Positions 16,985-26,131 of a stretch of 64,000 nt of DNA are shown piece after piece. The position numbers were made by a program, and so were the translations under genes. The notes below the pieces were generated by a model. That model worked only from the letters and a program-made list of their open reading frames with translations, searched no databases and was not told the DNA's origin. The stretch's first letter is position 1. Every line of letters begins with the position of its first letter. Origin of the DNA: Streptomyces sp. DHE7-1 (GTDB lineage Bacteria; Actinomycetota; Actinomycetes; Streptomycetales; Streptomycetaceae); NCBI GenBank assembly GCA_016432725.1, contig JACJDG010000003.1, positions 4,092,001 to 4,156,000 on the forward strand. Direction: 5' to 3'.

Positions 16985-17278
16985 TCAGCTTTCGTAGTGG
17001 TAGCGGCACTGTGCGATCAGGACGCCGTCCTCGGTGGCCTTGTAGATCAGCCGGTGCTCGTCGTTGATGCGGCGCGACCAGTAGCCCTGGAAGCCGTGCT
17101 TGAGCGGTTCCGGTTTGCCGATGCCCTCGTTGCCGTTCCGTGTGATGTCCGCGATGAGGGTGTTGATGCGCTTAAGGATCTTCCGATCCTGAAGCTGCCA
17201 CCACAGGTAGTCCTCCCAGGCGCGGGAAGAGAAGGTGATCTTCAGCTCGCTGCCCCTACTCTCCGGTCGCCAGCTCAC
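16985..17278 (-). CDS. yoeB: YoeB/Txe-type mRNA-interferase toxin
   Basis: 97 aa as read from GTG 17278. The core KITFSSRAWEDYLWWQLQDR, KRINTLIADI, GIGKPEPLKHGFQGYWSRRI, DEHRLIYKA and the C-terminal CRYHYES are the full YoeB signature, with Glu (in the KPEPL segment), Arg and the terminal His-Tyr used for ribosome-dependent mRNA cleavage. YoeB proteins usually start M-K-I, so a CTG codon just before KITF, preceded by AGGGG, may be the true start; the GTG overlaps the antitoxin by 23 nt. It is second gene of a two-gene operon with yefM. Confidence 0.93.
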   Translation of the reverse strand: MSWRPESRGSELKITFSSRAWEDYLWWQLQDRKILKRINTLIADITRNGNEGIGKPEPLKHGFQGYWSRRINDEHRLIYKATEDGVLIAQCRYHYES

Positions 17279-17513
17279 GCGCGGTGCCGCCGCCGCTTTC
17301 CAGCTCGTCGATGGACGCGAGCAGGCGCCGGGCGTTGGCCGGGCTGCGCAGCAGATACGCCGTCTCCTTCAGGGACTCGTAGTCCTCAAGGGAGACGATG
17401 ACGACCGGCTCATGTCCGGCCCGGGTGATGACGACCTCTTCGCGGTCGTCGGTGACGGAGTTGAGCACCTCGGCGTACCGCGCACGCGACTCCGAATACG
17501 TCATGGTCTTCAC
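17256..17513 (-). CDS. yefM: YefM-type antitoxin
   Basis: An 85-aa Phd/YefM antitoxin: MTYSESRARYAEVLNSVTDD (DNA-binding half), EEVVITRAGHEPVVIVSLED, YESLKETAYLLRSPANARRL and an acidic C-terminal tail that wraps the toxin. The GTG at 17513 has a strong AGGAGGG 6 nt upstream. It precedes and overlaps the toxin, the usual order. The pair binds its own promoter; see the palindrome at 17530-17549. Confidence 0.94.
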   Translation of the reverse strand: MKTMTYSESRARYAEVLNSVTDDREEVVITRAGHEPVVIVSLEDYESLKETAYLLRSPANARRLLASIDELESGGGTARELATGE

Positions 17514-17529
17514 AATCGACCCTCCTTTC

Positions 17530-17549
17530 ACGTACAGAAAATTGTACGT
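17530..17549. promoter_or_regulatory. YefM-YoeB operator palindrome
   Basis: ACGTACA (17530-17536), 6-nt AT-rich spacer, TGTACGT (17543-17549), immediately upstream of the antitoxin ribosome site. E. coli YefM recognises palindromes built on TGTACA, which this dyad closely resembles. Confidence 0.75.
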
Positions 17550-17654
17550 CCGTTCCTGTCGGTGCGGCAAGCGCCGAAATGACGGCCTGCGGCGCGAAGG
17601 TGCCGGGTGGGCGAGGCGCGACAGTCGCGTCGACAAGTCCCGCGGCGGGGGCGG

Positions 17655-18847
17655 TCAGCCCGCGAATGCCTTGCGGAGCCGTTCCGCCGCGTCTGTCAGC
17701 ACCTCGGTGCGCTTGCAGAACGCGAACCGCACGAACGGGGCGCCGGCCTCGCGGTGGTCGTAGAAGACCGCGTTCGGGATGGCGACGACGCCCGCGCGCT
17801 CCGGCAGCGAACGGCAGAAGGTGAAGCCGTCGCTCTCTCCGAGGGGGCGGATATCGGTGGTGATGAAGTACGTGCCCGCCGACCGGAACACCTCGAAGCC
17901 CGCCTCCGTGAGCCCGGCGGCGAGCAGATCCCGTTTCGCCTGCATACCCGCGCGGAACTCCTCGAAGTACGGGTCCGGCAGCGCGAGCGCCTCGGCGACG
18001 GCGTACTGGAACGGCCCCGATGACACGTACGTCAGGAACTGCTTGGCGGAACGGACGGCGGTCACGAGTTCCGCGGCACCGGTCACCCAGCCGACCTTCC
18101 AGCCGGTGAACGAGTAGGTCTTGCCGGCCGAGCCGATCGTCACCGTGCGCTCGCGCATTCCGGGGAACGAGGCCAGTGGCGTGTGCTCGGCGCCGTCGAA
18201 GACCAGGTGCTCGTAGACCTCGTCGGTCACCACCAGCAGGTCCCGTTCCACCGCCAGTTCGGCGACCGCCGCCAGTTCCGCGCGGGTGAGGACCGTGCCG
18301 GTCGGGTTGTGCGGGGTGTTGATCAGCAGCAGGCGGGTGCGGTCCGTGACGGCCGCGCGCAGCTCGTCCAGGTCCAGGCGGAAGGCGCCGTCGTGCGGCC
18401 GGAGCGTCACCGGCACCCGGCGGCCGCCCGCCATGGCGATGCTCGCCGCGTAGGAGTCGTAGTACGGCTCCAGGGCCACCACCTCGTCCCGGGCTCCAGC
18501 AGCGCCAGCAGGGACGCCGCGATGGCCTCCGTGGCGCCGGCCGTCACCAGCACCTCGGTGTCGGGGTCGTACGACAGCCCGTAGTGCCGGAGCTGGTGCG
18601 CGGCGATCGCGGTGCGCAGTTCGGGGACGCCCGGGCCCGGCGGGTACTGGTTGCCGCGCCCGTCGCGCAGCGCGCGTACGGCGGCCTCCCGGATCTCCTC
18701 GGGGCCGTCGGTGTCGGGGAAGCCCTGTCCCAGGTTGATCGCCCCGGTCGACACGGCGAGGGCGGACATCTCGGCGAAGATCGTCGTACCGAACTCCGCC
18801 AGGCGGCGGTTGAGGTGCGGGCGCGCGCTGGAGGTCATGCCGGTCAT
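17655..18847 (-). CDS. PLP aminotransferase class I/II, DapC/YbdL type (one frameshift)
   Basis: About 397 aa after repair of the run 18488-18490. Features: INLGQGFPDTDGPEEIREAA, GNQYPPGPGVPELRTAIAAH, VTAGATEAIAASLLALLEPG, LLLINTPHNPTGTVLTRAEL (the NPTG motif), VVTDEVYEHLVFDG (PLP Asp/Tyr), TIGSAGKTYSFTGWKVGWV (Schiff-base Lys in AGKTYS) and FVRFAFCKR. Relatives act as N-succinyldiaminopimelate, methionine or kynurenine aminotransferases, so the substrate is uncertain. ATG 18847 or 18838 (MTSSARPHLN) can start it. Its 3' half is repeated at 16477-16925 beyond the toxin-antitoxin pair. Confidence 0.88.
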
Positions 18848-18985
18848 CCTGCGCCCAAGCTCTGGACTTCCTCAACTCTGCTTTCGCGCGCCCGGCGGCC
18901 GGGCATCCCCCGGTCACCGCACGAGATGCGGTGACGGCGAGGCGCCCACGGGGCCGCTTCGGGGGAAAGGAAGGGGGGCGGCGCC

Positions 18986-19372
18986 ATGGAGATCGGATTC
19001 GCTCTGGCTCTGCTCGCGCTGCTGATCATCGCGGGGGCGTCGGGACGGGCGCGCAGGAGGCGGGCCAGGAACAGGGGCCTGAACCCGAACGGGCGCAGGA
19101 CCCGGCCGGCCGGCCGGACCGGCTCGTTCCGCACGAGGTCCTCGTCGTCCTCGTCGTCGTACGACAGCGGCGCCAGTTGGTGGGCCGCGGGCGCGGCGGA
19201 CACCGGATCGTCCTCCGGCGGCCACCACGGCGGCCACCACTCGGGCGGCCACCACTCCTGCGGCGGCGGGCACTCGTCGTGCGGAGGCTCCTCCTCCTCG
19301 TGCGGCGGAGGCTCGTCCTGCGGCGGGGGCTCCTCGTGCGGTGGTGGCGGCGGCTGCGGGGGCGGCAGCTGA
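18986..19372 (+). CDS. Membrane-anchored Gly/Ser/His/Cys-rich small protein
   Basis: 128 aa. An N-terminal membrane helix (MEIGFALALLALLIIAGASG) is followed by a very basic linker and a C-terminal 65 residues of low complexity: three GGHH-type clusters, then repeated CGGGSS units with nine Cys. No known domain is seen. His/Cys density suggests metal binding or disulfide cross-linking at the membrane surface, but this is speculation. ATG 18986 has GGAAGGGGGG upstream and a perfect terminator follows, which supports a real single-gene unit. Confidence 0.65.
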   Translation: MEIGFALALLALLIIAGASGRARRRRARNRGLNPNGRRTRPAGRTGSFRTRSSSSSSSYDSGASWWAAGAADTGSSSGGHHGGHHSGGHHSCGGGHSSCGGSSSSCGGGSSCGGGSSCGGGGGCGGGS

Positions 19373-19423
19373 CGGAACGCGAGCGGGGGAGGCGGCTGAC
19401 ACGGGGCAGCCGGCTTCCCGGGG

Positions 19424-19465
19424 CCCGGGCGCCCGCCGGAGGAACGGATCCGGCGGGCGCCCGGG
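19424..19465 (+). terminator. Terminator of the Cys-rich protein gene
   Basis: Perfect 17-bp stem: CCCGGGCGCCCGCCGGA (19424-19440) and its complement (19449-19465), 8-nt loop, followed by TGTTT. Confidence 0.9.
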
Positions 19466-19720
19466 TGTTTCCGGGCCGCGCCCCCGGCGCACGCCGTAGT
19501 TGAACAGTTGAGCTGTGGAGCCCTCTGAGGGATGGAAACCCCACGAACTTGGGTAAAAACGCTGTGGTGGCGCCACTGTTCATGATTCCCTCTAATTCAC
19601 CAACGCGGCCGTCCTGCTCACCCACACAGCCCTCGGACTCCCGCAGTCGCCCCCACCGGCCGGGCTGACTGGGCTGACAAGGCCGAACTCCCCCTCCTTG
19701 TTCGTTAGCGGAGCCGACCC
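19466..19720 (+). promoter_or_regulatory. Leader/promoter region of the DUF2617 gene
   Basis: 255 bp without a credible gene, clearly lower in GC than its surroundings. TGAACAGT (19501-19508) is repeated inverted as ACTGTTCA (19575-19582), 66 nt apart, which could form the base of a structured leader or two half-sites of a regulator. The start ATG 19721 has TTAGCGGAG upstream. Confidence 0.35.
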
Positions 19721-20269
19721 ATGCTCACGACCCTGAACACCTCCTACACCGATACCCGTGCCGCCGACCTCGCCTGGGCCCTCGGCCGTGAACCGCTGCC
19801 CGCCCTGGCCACGCTCGATCTCGAACTGGGTGGGGCGAGGCTGCAGTTGCGGCTCCTCGGCGCGTCCCACCAGGTGCTGCTCGAGGAGGAGCGGGGGCGC
19901 TGTTCGGAGACGGTGGCGTGCATCCCCGGTTCCAGCACCCCGCTCCCGCTGGGCGTGGCCAAGCGGGTCGACGACTGGGAGTACGAGTTCGCGGCGCGCG
20001 TCGAGATGCTCACGCCGGGCTCGTTCGAGGGCCGCGCCCAGGAGCTGCTGGCCCTCGTCTCCGACCATCCGCACGGCCTCGCCGGTGTCTTCCCCGGCAG
20101 TCCGCACGCCTTCACCGCGCTGCTGGCCCGGTGGCACGAGGGCCAGGTCCACTGGCGCACCTGGCACGCCTATCCGCAGGACGGGCAGCTGGTGGCGACC
20201 CGGACCCGGGTCGGGGCGCGGCGCGTCCCGGCCGGCCGGACGGGGCCGCACGCGTTCCGCGCGGCATAA
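19721..20269 (+). CDS. DUF2617 family protein
   Basis: 182 aa, soluble. MLTTLNTSYTDTRAADLAWA, LELGGARLQLRLLGASHQVL, YEFAARVEMLTPGSFEGRAQ, GLAGVFPGSPHAFTALLARW and VHWRTWHAYPQDGQLVATRT match the actinobacterial DUF2617 family, for which I know no function. It lies 79 nt upstream of the spermidine-synthase-like gene, a neighbourhood I recall as conserved in Streptomyces, so a link to that protein is possible. Confidence 0.75.
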   Translation: MLTTLNTSYTDTRAADLAWALGREPLPALATLDLELGGARLQLRLLGASHQVLLEEERGRCSETVACIPGSSTPLPLGVAKRVDDWEYEFAARVEMLTPGSFEGRAQELLALVSDHPHGLAGVFPGSPHAFTALLARWHEGQVHWRTWHAYPQDGQLVATRTRVGARRVPAGRTGPHAFRAA

Positions 20270-20297
20270 ACCAGTAATGCGTCAACTGCCCGGAGTT

Positions 20298-20342
20298 CCA
20301 CACGTGTGGGTGACGAAGCGTACCCAGTACGTGACGTAACGT
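20298..20342 (+). promoter_or_regulatory. Palindrome plus leaderless-type promoter before the spermidine-synthase-like gene
   Basis: CCACACGTGTGG (20298-20309) is a perfect 12-bp palindrome. TAACGT at 20337-20342 ends 6 nt before the GTG start, with GTGACG just upstream, and there is no ribosome site. Transcription from the start codon (leaderless mRNA) fits, and the palindrome would then overlap the -35 area as an operator. Confidence 0.45.
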
Positions 20343-20348
20343 CGCAGC

Positions 20349-21986
20349 GTGATCGATCCGCACGCGCCCGCTCCGCCGAGTGCCCCGCCCTGGACGGCTC
20401 CCGCACGGCTGCCCGTCCGGCCCGGCACCGGGCGGTTCCTGGTCCTCGTGTGCGTCTTCGTCTGCGCGGCCTGCGGGCTCGTGTACGAGCTCGAACTCGT
20501 CGCCTTCGCCTCGTACCTGATCGGCGACTCGGTCACCCAGGCCTCCGTCGTGCTGTCCGTGATGGTGTTCGCGATGGGCATCGGCTCCCTCGCGGCCAAG
20601 CGGCTGCGCTGGCACGCGGCCGCCGGGTTCGGCGCGATCGAGATCGCACTCGCCCTCGTCGGCGGCTGCAGCGCGATGGCGCTGTACGCGGTCTTCGCCT
20701 GGACCGGCGGCTGGGGCGGGATCTGGGCCGACGGCCCGCGCTGTCTGCTGGTCGCCTTCTCGCTCGCCATCGGGCTGCTCGTGGGCGCCGAGGTGCCGCT
20801 GCTGATGGAGCTGATCCAGCGCATCCGCCGCCAGGACGCGGGGGGCGCGGTCGCCGACCTGTTCGCCGCCGACTACGTGGGCGCGCTGGTCGGCGGCCTC
20901 GCCTTCCCGTTCCTGCTGCTGCCGTTCCTCGGCCAGTTGACGGGAGCGCTGCTCACCGGCGCGGTCAACGTGATCGCCGGGGTCGCCCTGGTGCTCGGCC
21001 TGTTCCGCCGCGACCTGAGCCGCCGGGCCCGCTGGACCCTGCTGCTGACCGGCCTCACCGTGCTCGGCGTCCTCGCCGCCGCGGCCGCCCTGGCCGGCGA
21101 CTTCGAACGCGCCGCCCGGCACGCGGTGTACGGCGACGACGTACGGGTCGCCGTGCGGACCGGCGTGCAGGAGGTCGTCCTCGCCGGCGGCACCGGGGGC
21201 CGCCCCCTCGACCTCTTCCTGGACGGCCGGCTCAGGGTCGGCGGCCGCGACCAGCGCCGCTACCACGAGGCCCTCGTCCAGCCCGCGCTGAGCGGCCCGC
21301 ACACGCGCGTGCTCATCCTCGGCGGCGGCGACGGCCTGGCCGCCCGGGAGGTCCTGCGCCACCGCGACGTGCGCCGCGTCGACCTGGTCGAACTCGACGC
21401 CGGCCTCATCCGTCTGGCCCGCCGCGACCCAGGCCTGTCCGCCCTCAACGGCCACGCCTACGACGACCCCCGCCTGCGCGTGACGACGGCGGACGCGCTC
21501 ACCTGGCTGCGCGGCGCGCCGGCCGGGACGTACGACGTCGTCATCGCGGACCTCCCCGACCCCGGCATCACCGCCAGCACCAAGCTGTACTCCCAGGAGT
21601 TCTACGGCCTGGCCCGCCGCGCCCTCGCCGCCGACGGGCGGCTCGTGGTGCACGCCGGCCCGGTCACCGCCCGACCCCGGGCCTTCTGGACGGTGGCGTC
21701 GACCCTCCGGGCGGCCGGCTTCGCCACCGCCGCCTACCGGGTCCCCGGTCAGGACGCCGGCTTCCCGGCCGGCCCCGACCGCTCGGCCGACGCCTCCCGG
21801 GCCCCGCAGGACTGGGGGTTCCTGCTGGCGGCCCCGGGCCGTACGGCACCGCGGCTGCGCCTGGACCGCGAGGCGCCCGCGCCCCGCACCCTGACCGGGG
21901 ACGACCTGGCGGCCGACGCGCGCGCGGCGGCCGCCACCCGGATGGGGCGGCTGCCGGCGTCCACGCTGGCGCACCCGAGGTACTGA
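20349..21986 (+). CDS. Membrane-bound polyamine aminopropyltransferase-like protein
   Basis: 545 aa. The first 240 residues form about seven membrane helices (e.g. FLVLVCVFVCAACGLVYELE). The C-terminal part is a spermidine-synthase Rossmann fold: VGGRDQRRYHEALVQPALSG, VLILGGGDGLAAREVLRHRD (the GGGDG SAM/dcSAM loop), VDLVELDAGLIRLAR, VVIADLPDPGITASTKLYSQ and EFYGLARRALAADGRLVVHA. These MFS-like/SpeE fusions are common in actinobacteria. Their true substrate is often not spermidine. The gene is intact and stands 16 bp from the convergent SpoIIE-type gene. Confidence 0.87.
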   Translation: MIDPHAPAPPSAPPWTAPARLPVRPGTGRFLVLVCVFVCAACGLVYELELVAFASYLIGDSVTQASVVLSVMVFAMGIGSLAAKRLRWHAAAGFGAIEIALALVGGCSAMALYAVFAWTGGWGGIWADGPRCLLVAFSLAIGLLVGAEVPLLMELIQRIRRQDAGGAVADLFAADYVGALVGGLAFPFLLLPFLGQLTGALLTGAVNVIAGVALVLGLFRRDLSRRARWTLLLTGLTVLGVLAAAAALAGDFERAARHAVYGDDVRVAVRTGVQEVVLAGGTGGRPLDLFLDGRLRVGGRDQRRYHEALVQPALSGPHTRVLILGGGDGLAAREVLRHRDVRRVDLVELDAGLIRLARRDPGLSALNGHAYDDPRLRVTTADALTWLRGAPAGTYDVVIADLPDPGITASTKLYSQEFYGLARRALAADGRLVVHAGPVTARPRAFWTVASTLRAAGFATAAYRVPGQDAGFPAGPDRSADASRAPQDWGFLLAAPGRTAPRLRLDREAPAPRTLTGDDLAADARAAAATRMGRLPASTLAHPRY

Positions 21987-22002
21987 CTGGTGCGGCCCCG
22001 TC

Positions 22003-24299
22003 TCACGGGCAGCCGTCGAGGGTCTGCTGGGCCCACACGGTCTTGCCCTCCGCCTGGTACCGGGTGCCCCAGTTGTCGGCCAGGGTGGCGACGATGAACA
22101 GCCCGCGTCCGGTCTCGTCACTGGTGCGGGCGTGCTTGAGGTGCGGAGCGGACATCGCGCTGTCGCTGACCTCGCACGTCAGCGTGCCGTTGCAGATCAG
22201 GCGCAGCCGCATCGGCGGGGAGCCGTAGCGGACCGCGTTGCCCACGAGTTCGCTGACGACCAGCTCGGTGGTGAACGCGGCCTCCCGGTCGACGCCCCAG
22301 GCCCGCAGCCGGCGCCGGGCCTCCGCACGCGCGAACGGCGCGGCCTCGGGCCCCGGCGGCAGGTCACAGCCGAAGACCCGCTCGGCGGGCAGCGCCGCGG
22401 TGCGCGCGAACAGCAGCAGCGCGTCCTCCGACAGCCGGCCGTCCCTGACGGCGTAGGCGATGGTGTCGCACAGCTCGGGCAGCGGTCCGTGGGCGTGCTC
22501 GTCGAACAGGGCGCGCAGCGTCCCGGACGGGGCGAGGACGTCCCGCGCCAGGGTGCGGGTGCCGATCGCGAGCGTGCTCCCGGCCGGCAGGTCGACGGTG
22601 ACGGCCGGGAACGGGGCGTTGCCGGGGCCGGCGAGGAGCGGTCCCGCGGGCACCGGGACGACGGCCGGAACGCCGTCGGGCGGGACCACGACGGGTTCCG
22701 AGAGGCCCGCCCGCACGAAGGTGCAGGTGAGGTCGATCGGGTCGTAGACGGCGATCAGACAGCTTGCGGTCAGCGGCTCGCGGTGCAGCGGATCCCCCGC
22801 CGGCAGCGCGGCGCGTTCCGTGGCGAGGCGGGCCGCCGTGTCGCTCAGCCGGGCCATCAGCTCGTCCGGGGCCAGGTCCAGGGAGGCCAGCGAGTGGATG
22901 ACCGTGCGGAGCTGCCCCATCGTGGTCGCGGCGGCCATGCCGTGGCCGGCCACCTCGCCGACGATCAGCGCGGTCCGCGAGCCGGCCATGCCGATCACGT
23001 CGAACCAGGCGCCGCCTCCCTCGGGGCGGACAGATGCAGATGGGACAGGTCCACCGTGTCCGGCACGGTCGGCCGCTGGGGGAGCAGCCTGCGCTGCACG
23101 GTCGCGGCGATGGTCCGCTCCCGGGCGTAGCGGCGGGCGTTGTCGATGCAGAGCGCGGCGTGCGCGCACACGTCGGCGGCGAGGGCGACGTCCGCCTCCT
23201 CGAAGGGGTCCTCCTCCCGGTGCCGGTAGAAACTGACCACGCCGAGCGCCTCGCCGCGCAGCGCCAGCGGGGCGACGATCAGGGAGTGGGCGCCGGAGGC
23301 CCTGATGGCGTCCGCCCGCGGCGGATCGGCCCCCAGCCACAGGCTGTCCTCCTCGACCGCGACGAGCCGCGGCCGCAGATCGGTGAGCACCCGGGAGAAC
23401 GGCGTGCCGTAGGGCAGCCGGCGCACCTCGCCCACCGGATACGCCGACACCACGCCCCGGAACGCGGCCCGGCGCAGCGGCACCTCGCGGCCGACCGGGA
23501 CCAGCGGCGGCGCCTCGCCCCGCACCACCTCCTCGACCACCTCGACCACGGCGATGCCCGAGAACCGCGGCACGACCGCGTCCACGAACTCCTGGCAGGC
23601 GGAGATCACGTCCAGCCGCTCACCCACCCGGCGGCGCACCTCGTCCACCACGGACAGCCGCCACAGGGCGTGTTCGCGTTCGGTCACGTCGATCGCCGAG
23701 GCGACCAGGCCGAGGATGTCGCCGCGCACGTTCTCCAGGCGTACGTAGGAGACGGAATAGACGCTGTGCTCCTGGCCGGGCGTGCCCGGCACCACCCGCA
23801 CGATCCGGTTCAGCTCCGCCCGGCCGGTCTCCAGCACCCGGCGCGCCGCCGCCTCCTCCTGTCCGGGGTCGGCCAGGCCGTACGCCCGGGAGAAGACCCG
23901 GCCCAGCAGCCGGTCCTCCGCCACGCCGCGCAGCGCGCGGGTCGCGGTGTTGACGCGGACGATCCGCAACTGGTCGTCCAGTACGTGCAGGCCCACCGGT
24001 GACTGGGTGAACATCGCCCGCAGGATGGCCAGGTCCTCGCCGGAGGCGGCCTCCACCGCCGCGCACACCTCCCACACCAGCGTGCCGTCCGCCAGCACGG
24101 GTCGGACCAGCACGGGCCGCATCACGTCCGGGCGGGCGACGCCGGCCGGGCCGCCCTCCGCGCCGCCGCGCAGCAGCGATGTCACGGTCCGCCCGACGGC
24201 CTCCTCGGCGGACCAGCCGAACGTCTCCTGGGCCGCACGGTGCCATTCGAGCACCCGTCCGGCCTGGTCAAGACGCATGAGCCGGTCATCGCTGGGCAT
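22003..24299 (-). CDS. PAS-GAF-SpoIIE-HATPase signalling protein (one frameshift)
   Basis: About 765 aa after repair of the run 23023-23026. Two PAS domains come first (MPSDDRLMRLDQAGRVLEWH; MFTQSPVGLHVLDDQLRIVR), then a GAF domain, a PP2C/SpoIIE phosphatase domain (TVQRRLLPQRPTVPDTVDLS, then GGGAWFDVIGMAGSRTALIV, GEVAGHGMAAATTMGQLRTV) and a C-terminal anti-sigma-type HATPase (TELVVSELVGNAVRYG, ETGRGLFIVATLADNWGTRY). In active SpoIIE phosphatases the metal Asp residues lie in GGDWYD and GDVMGHG; here they read GGAWFD and GEVAGHG, so catalysis may be weakened or lost. ATG 24299 with GGAGGTG 8 nt upstream is preferred over 24383. Such proteins set partner-switch pathways of anti-sigma antagonists. 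Confidence 0.85.
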
Positions 24300-24475
24300 C
24301 GCGGCAACACCTCCGCCCCCATCCATGCCCACGCCGCCCACCGGCCCGACCCGATCCCGGCAAGCTGCCGCCGTTCGGGGCATTCCCGGGGGCGCGGGCG
24401 GCCGCGGCGGCGGGTGTCACGGGGTCAGCGCGCGGGAGGGTGCGTTCCGGCCGGGACTGGGTAGGCTCAGCCGAC

Positions 24476-25239
24476 ATGGAGCACCAGGTCTTCGTTCCGG
24501 TTCCGGTCGACCGGCTCAGGGAGGCGCTCGCCGAGCCCGCCCGGGTCGCCCGGGCGGTCCCCGGGCTCCAGCAGGACGCCGGTGCCGAACCCGTCTCGGG
24601 GCGGCTGAAGCTGCGCGTAGGCGGACACTCCGTCACCTACCGCGGGGCGCTGCGCGTCACACCGCGGGAGGACGGCGGCTTCGCCGTCGACGGCGAGGCC
24701 GGTGAGGCCCGCGGCAGCGGCACGGCCAAGGTCGCGCTCACCCTGCGCCTCGACGGCACCGCCGACGGCACCACCGTCACGGTCGAGGGCACCGCGGAGG
24801 CCGACGGACGCATCGCCGAACTGCCGGCGGACGCGGTGAACTCGGCGGTGACCCGGCTGCTGACCCGCTTCGTGGAGAGCCTGGCGGCCGGCCCCGACAG
24901 CTCGGACCGGGCGCCCGACCCCGAGTCCGCCTCGGTCTTCGACACCGAGGTCCCGCCGCCCTCCCTCGGCCCCGCCGCGGACGACGGCACCCCCGCCGGC
25001 CTGTCGGAGGACTTCGCCGAGACGGGCGCGCCGCCCGCCGAGGCCGCGCACGCGCGCCGGACGATGATCGGCCGCAGCGCGGAGGAGGTCGACCACGCGC
25101 CCCCGCGCGGCCGTTACGCCCCCGTGCCGGCCCCCCAGAACGGCGCCGGCAACCAGATCCTGCGCTGGGCGGCCCCGCGGCGGCCCTGGCCGTGGCCTCC
25201 GCGATCGTGGTGGGCCGCGCCCTGCGCCGCCGGCGCTAG
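24476..25239 (+). CDS. CoxG-like SRPBCC protein with C-terminal membrane anchor (one frameshift)
   Basis: About 254 aa after repair of the run 25173-25176. The N-terminal 150 residues follow the CO-dehydrogenase subunit G/SRPBCC fold: MEHQVFVPVPVDRLREALAE, RVARAVPGLQQDAGAEPVSG, GHSVTYRGALRVTPREDGG, TVEGTAEADGRIAELP. A disordered Pro/Asp-rich linker follows. In the repaired frame the C-terminus is a membrane helix (AAALAVASAIVVGRALRRRR). No CO-dehydrogenase genes are near, so the protein is a stand-alone member probably acting at the membrane. Confidence 0.78.
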
Positions 25240-25332
25240 GGGGGCGGCCGGGCCCGGGCCGGCCGCCAGCGCCGCCGCCCCCGCATCCGGTCGCGGCGGA
25301 GGCCCTCTTGATCGTCCGAGTAGGGTCGTCAC

Positions 25333-26121
25333 GTGAGTAACGAAGACATCACGCTGACCGCGGGCGACGCGGAAGTGAGCGTGCGGCCCGGCAACGGTGG
25401 CCGTATCGGTGGGCTCCGGATCGGCGGCGTGGAGCTGCTGCGCCAGGGCGAGCGCTACGGCTGCTTCCCGATGGTGCCCTGGTGCGGGCGGATCCGTGAG
25501 GGCCGCTTCCTGGACGGCGCCACCGTCCGCCGGATGCCCCTCAACTCCCCGCCGCACGCCATCCACGGCACCGCGCGCGACGGCGACTGGCGCACCGCCC
25601 GGGTGTCCGCGGACGAGGCCGTCATCACCCACGACCTGACCGACCCGTGGCCGCACCGCGGCCGGGTCACCCAGGTGGTCAGGCTGACCGGGGACAGCCT
25701 GACCCTGACCATGTCCGTGGAGGCGTACGACGACTCCTTCCCGGCGCAGATCGGCTGGCACCCCTGGTTCCACCGCAGCCTCGGCGGACCGGACGTGCTG
25801 CTCGACTTCAAGCCCGCCTGGCAGGAGGAGCGCGGCGCCGACCACCTGCCCACCGGCAACCGCGTCGACCCCGGGCCCGGTCCCTGGGACGACTGCTTCG
25901 GCATGCCCGGCGGCGTCGACGTCACCCTCACCTGGCCCGGGCAGCTCGAGCTGAAGGTGGCCAGCCGGGAGGAGTGGGTGGTCGTCTACGACGAGCAGGC
26001 CGAGGCCGTGTGCGTCGAGCCGCAGACCGGCCCGCCCAACGGCCTCAACACCCTCCCGCGCCTGGTCACCCCGCTGGAGCCGCTGGAGGCGACGACCACC
26101 TGGAGCTGGCGGCGCCTCTAA
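25333..26121 (+). CDS. Aldose 1-epimerase (GalM) family protein
   Basis: 262 aa. The galactose-mutarotase-like beta fold is recognised by GNGGRIGGLRIGGVELLRQG, FPMVPWCGRIREGRF, PPHAIHGTARDGDW (catalytic-type His), FPAQIGWHPWFHRSLGG (second His) and AVCVEPQTGPPNGLN (Glu base). It is somewhat shorter than GalM. Streptomyces members next to pyrE are annotated aldose epimerases without a tested substrate. GTG 25333 is used; the stop lies 10 nt before the pyrE ATG, so the two are likely co-transcribed. Confidence 0.85.
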   Translation: MSNEDITLTAGDAEVSVRPGNGGRIGGLRIGGVELLRQGERYGCFPMVPWCGRIREGRFLDGATVRRMPLNSPPHAIHGTARDGDWRTARVSADEAVITHDLTDPWPHRGRVTQVVRLTGDSLTLTMSVEAYDDSFPAQIGWHPWFHRSLGGPDVLLDFKPAWQEERGADHLPTGNRVDPGPGPWDDCFGMPGGVDVTLTWPGQLELKVASREEWVVVYDEQAEAVCVEPQTGPPNGLNTLPRLVTPLEPLEATTTWSWRRL

Positions 26122-26131
26122 GCTGGGCGGC

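Noticed and set aside
16477..18847. Insertion sequence around the toxin-antitoxin pair
   Set aside because: No transposase, terminal inverted repeats or target-site duplication could be found; only the repeated aminotransferase segment supports an insertion.
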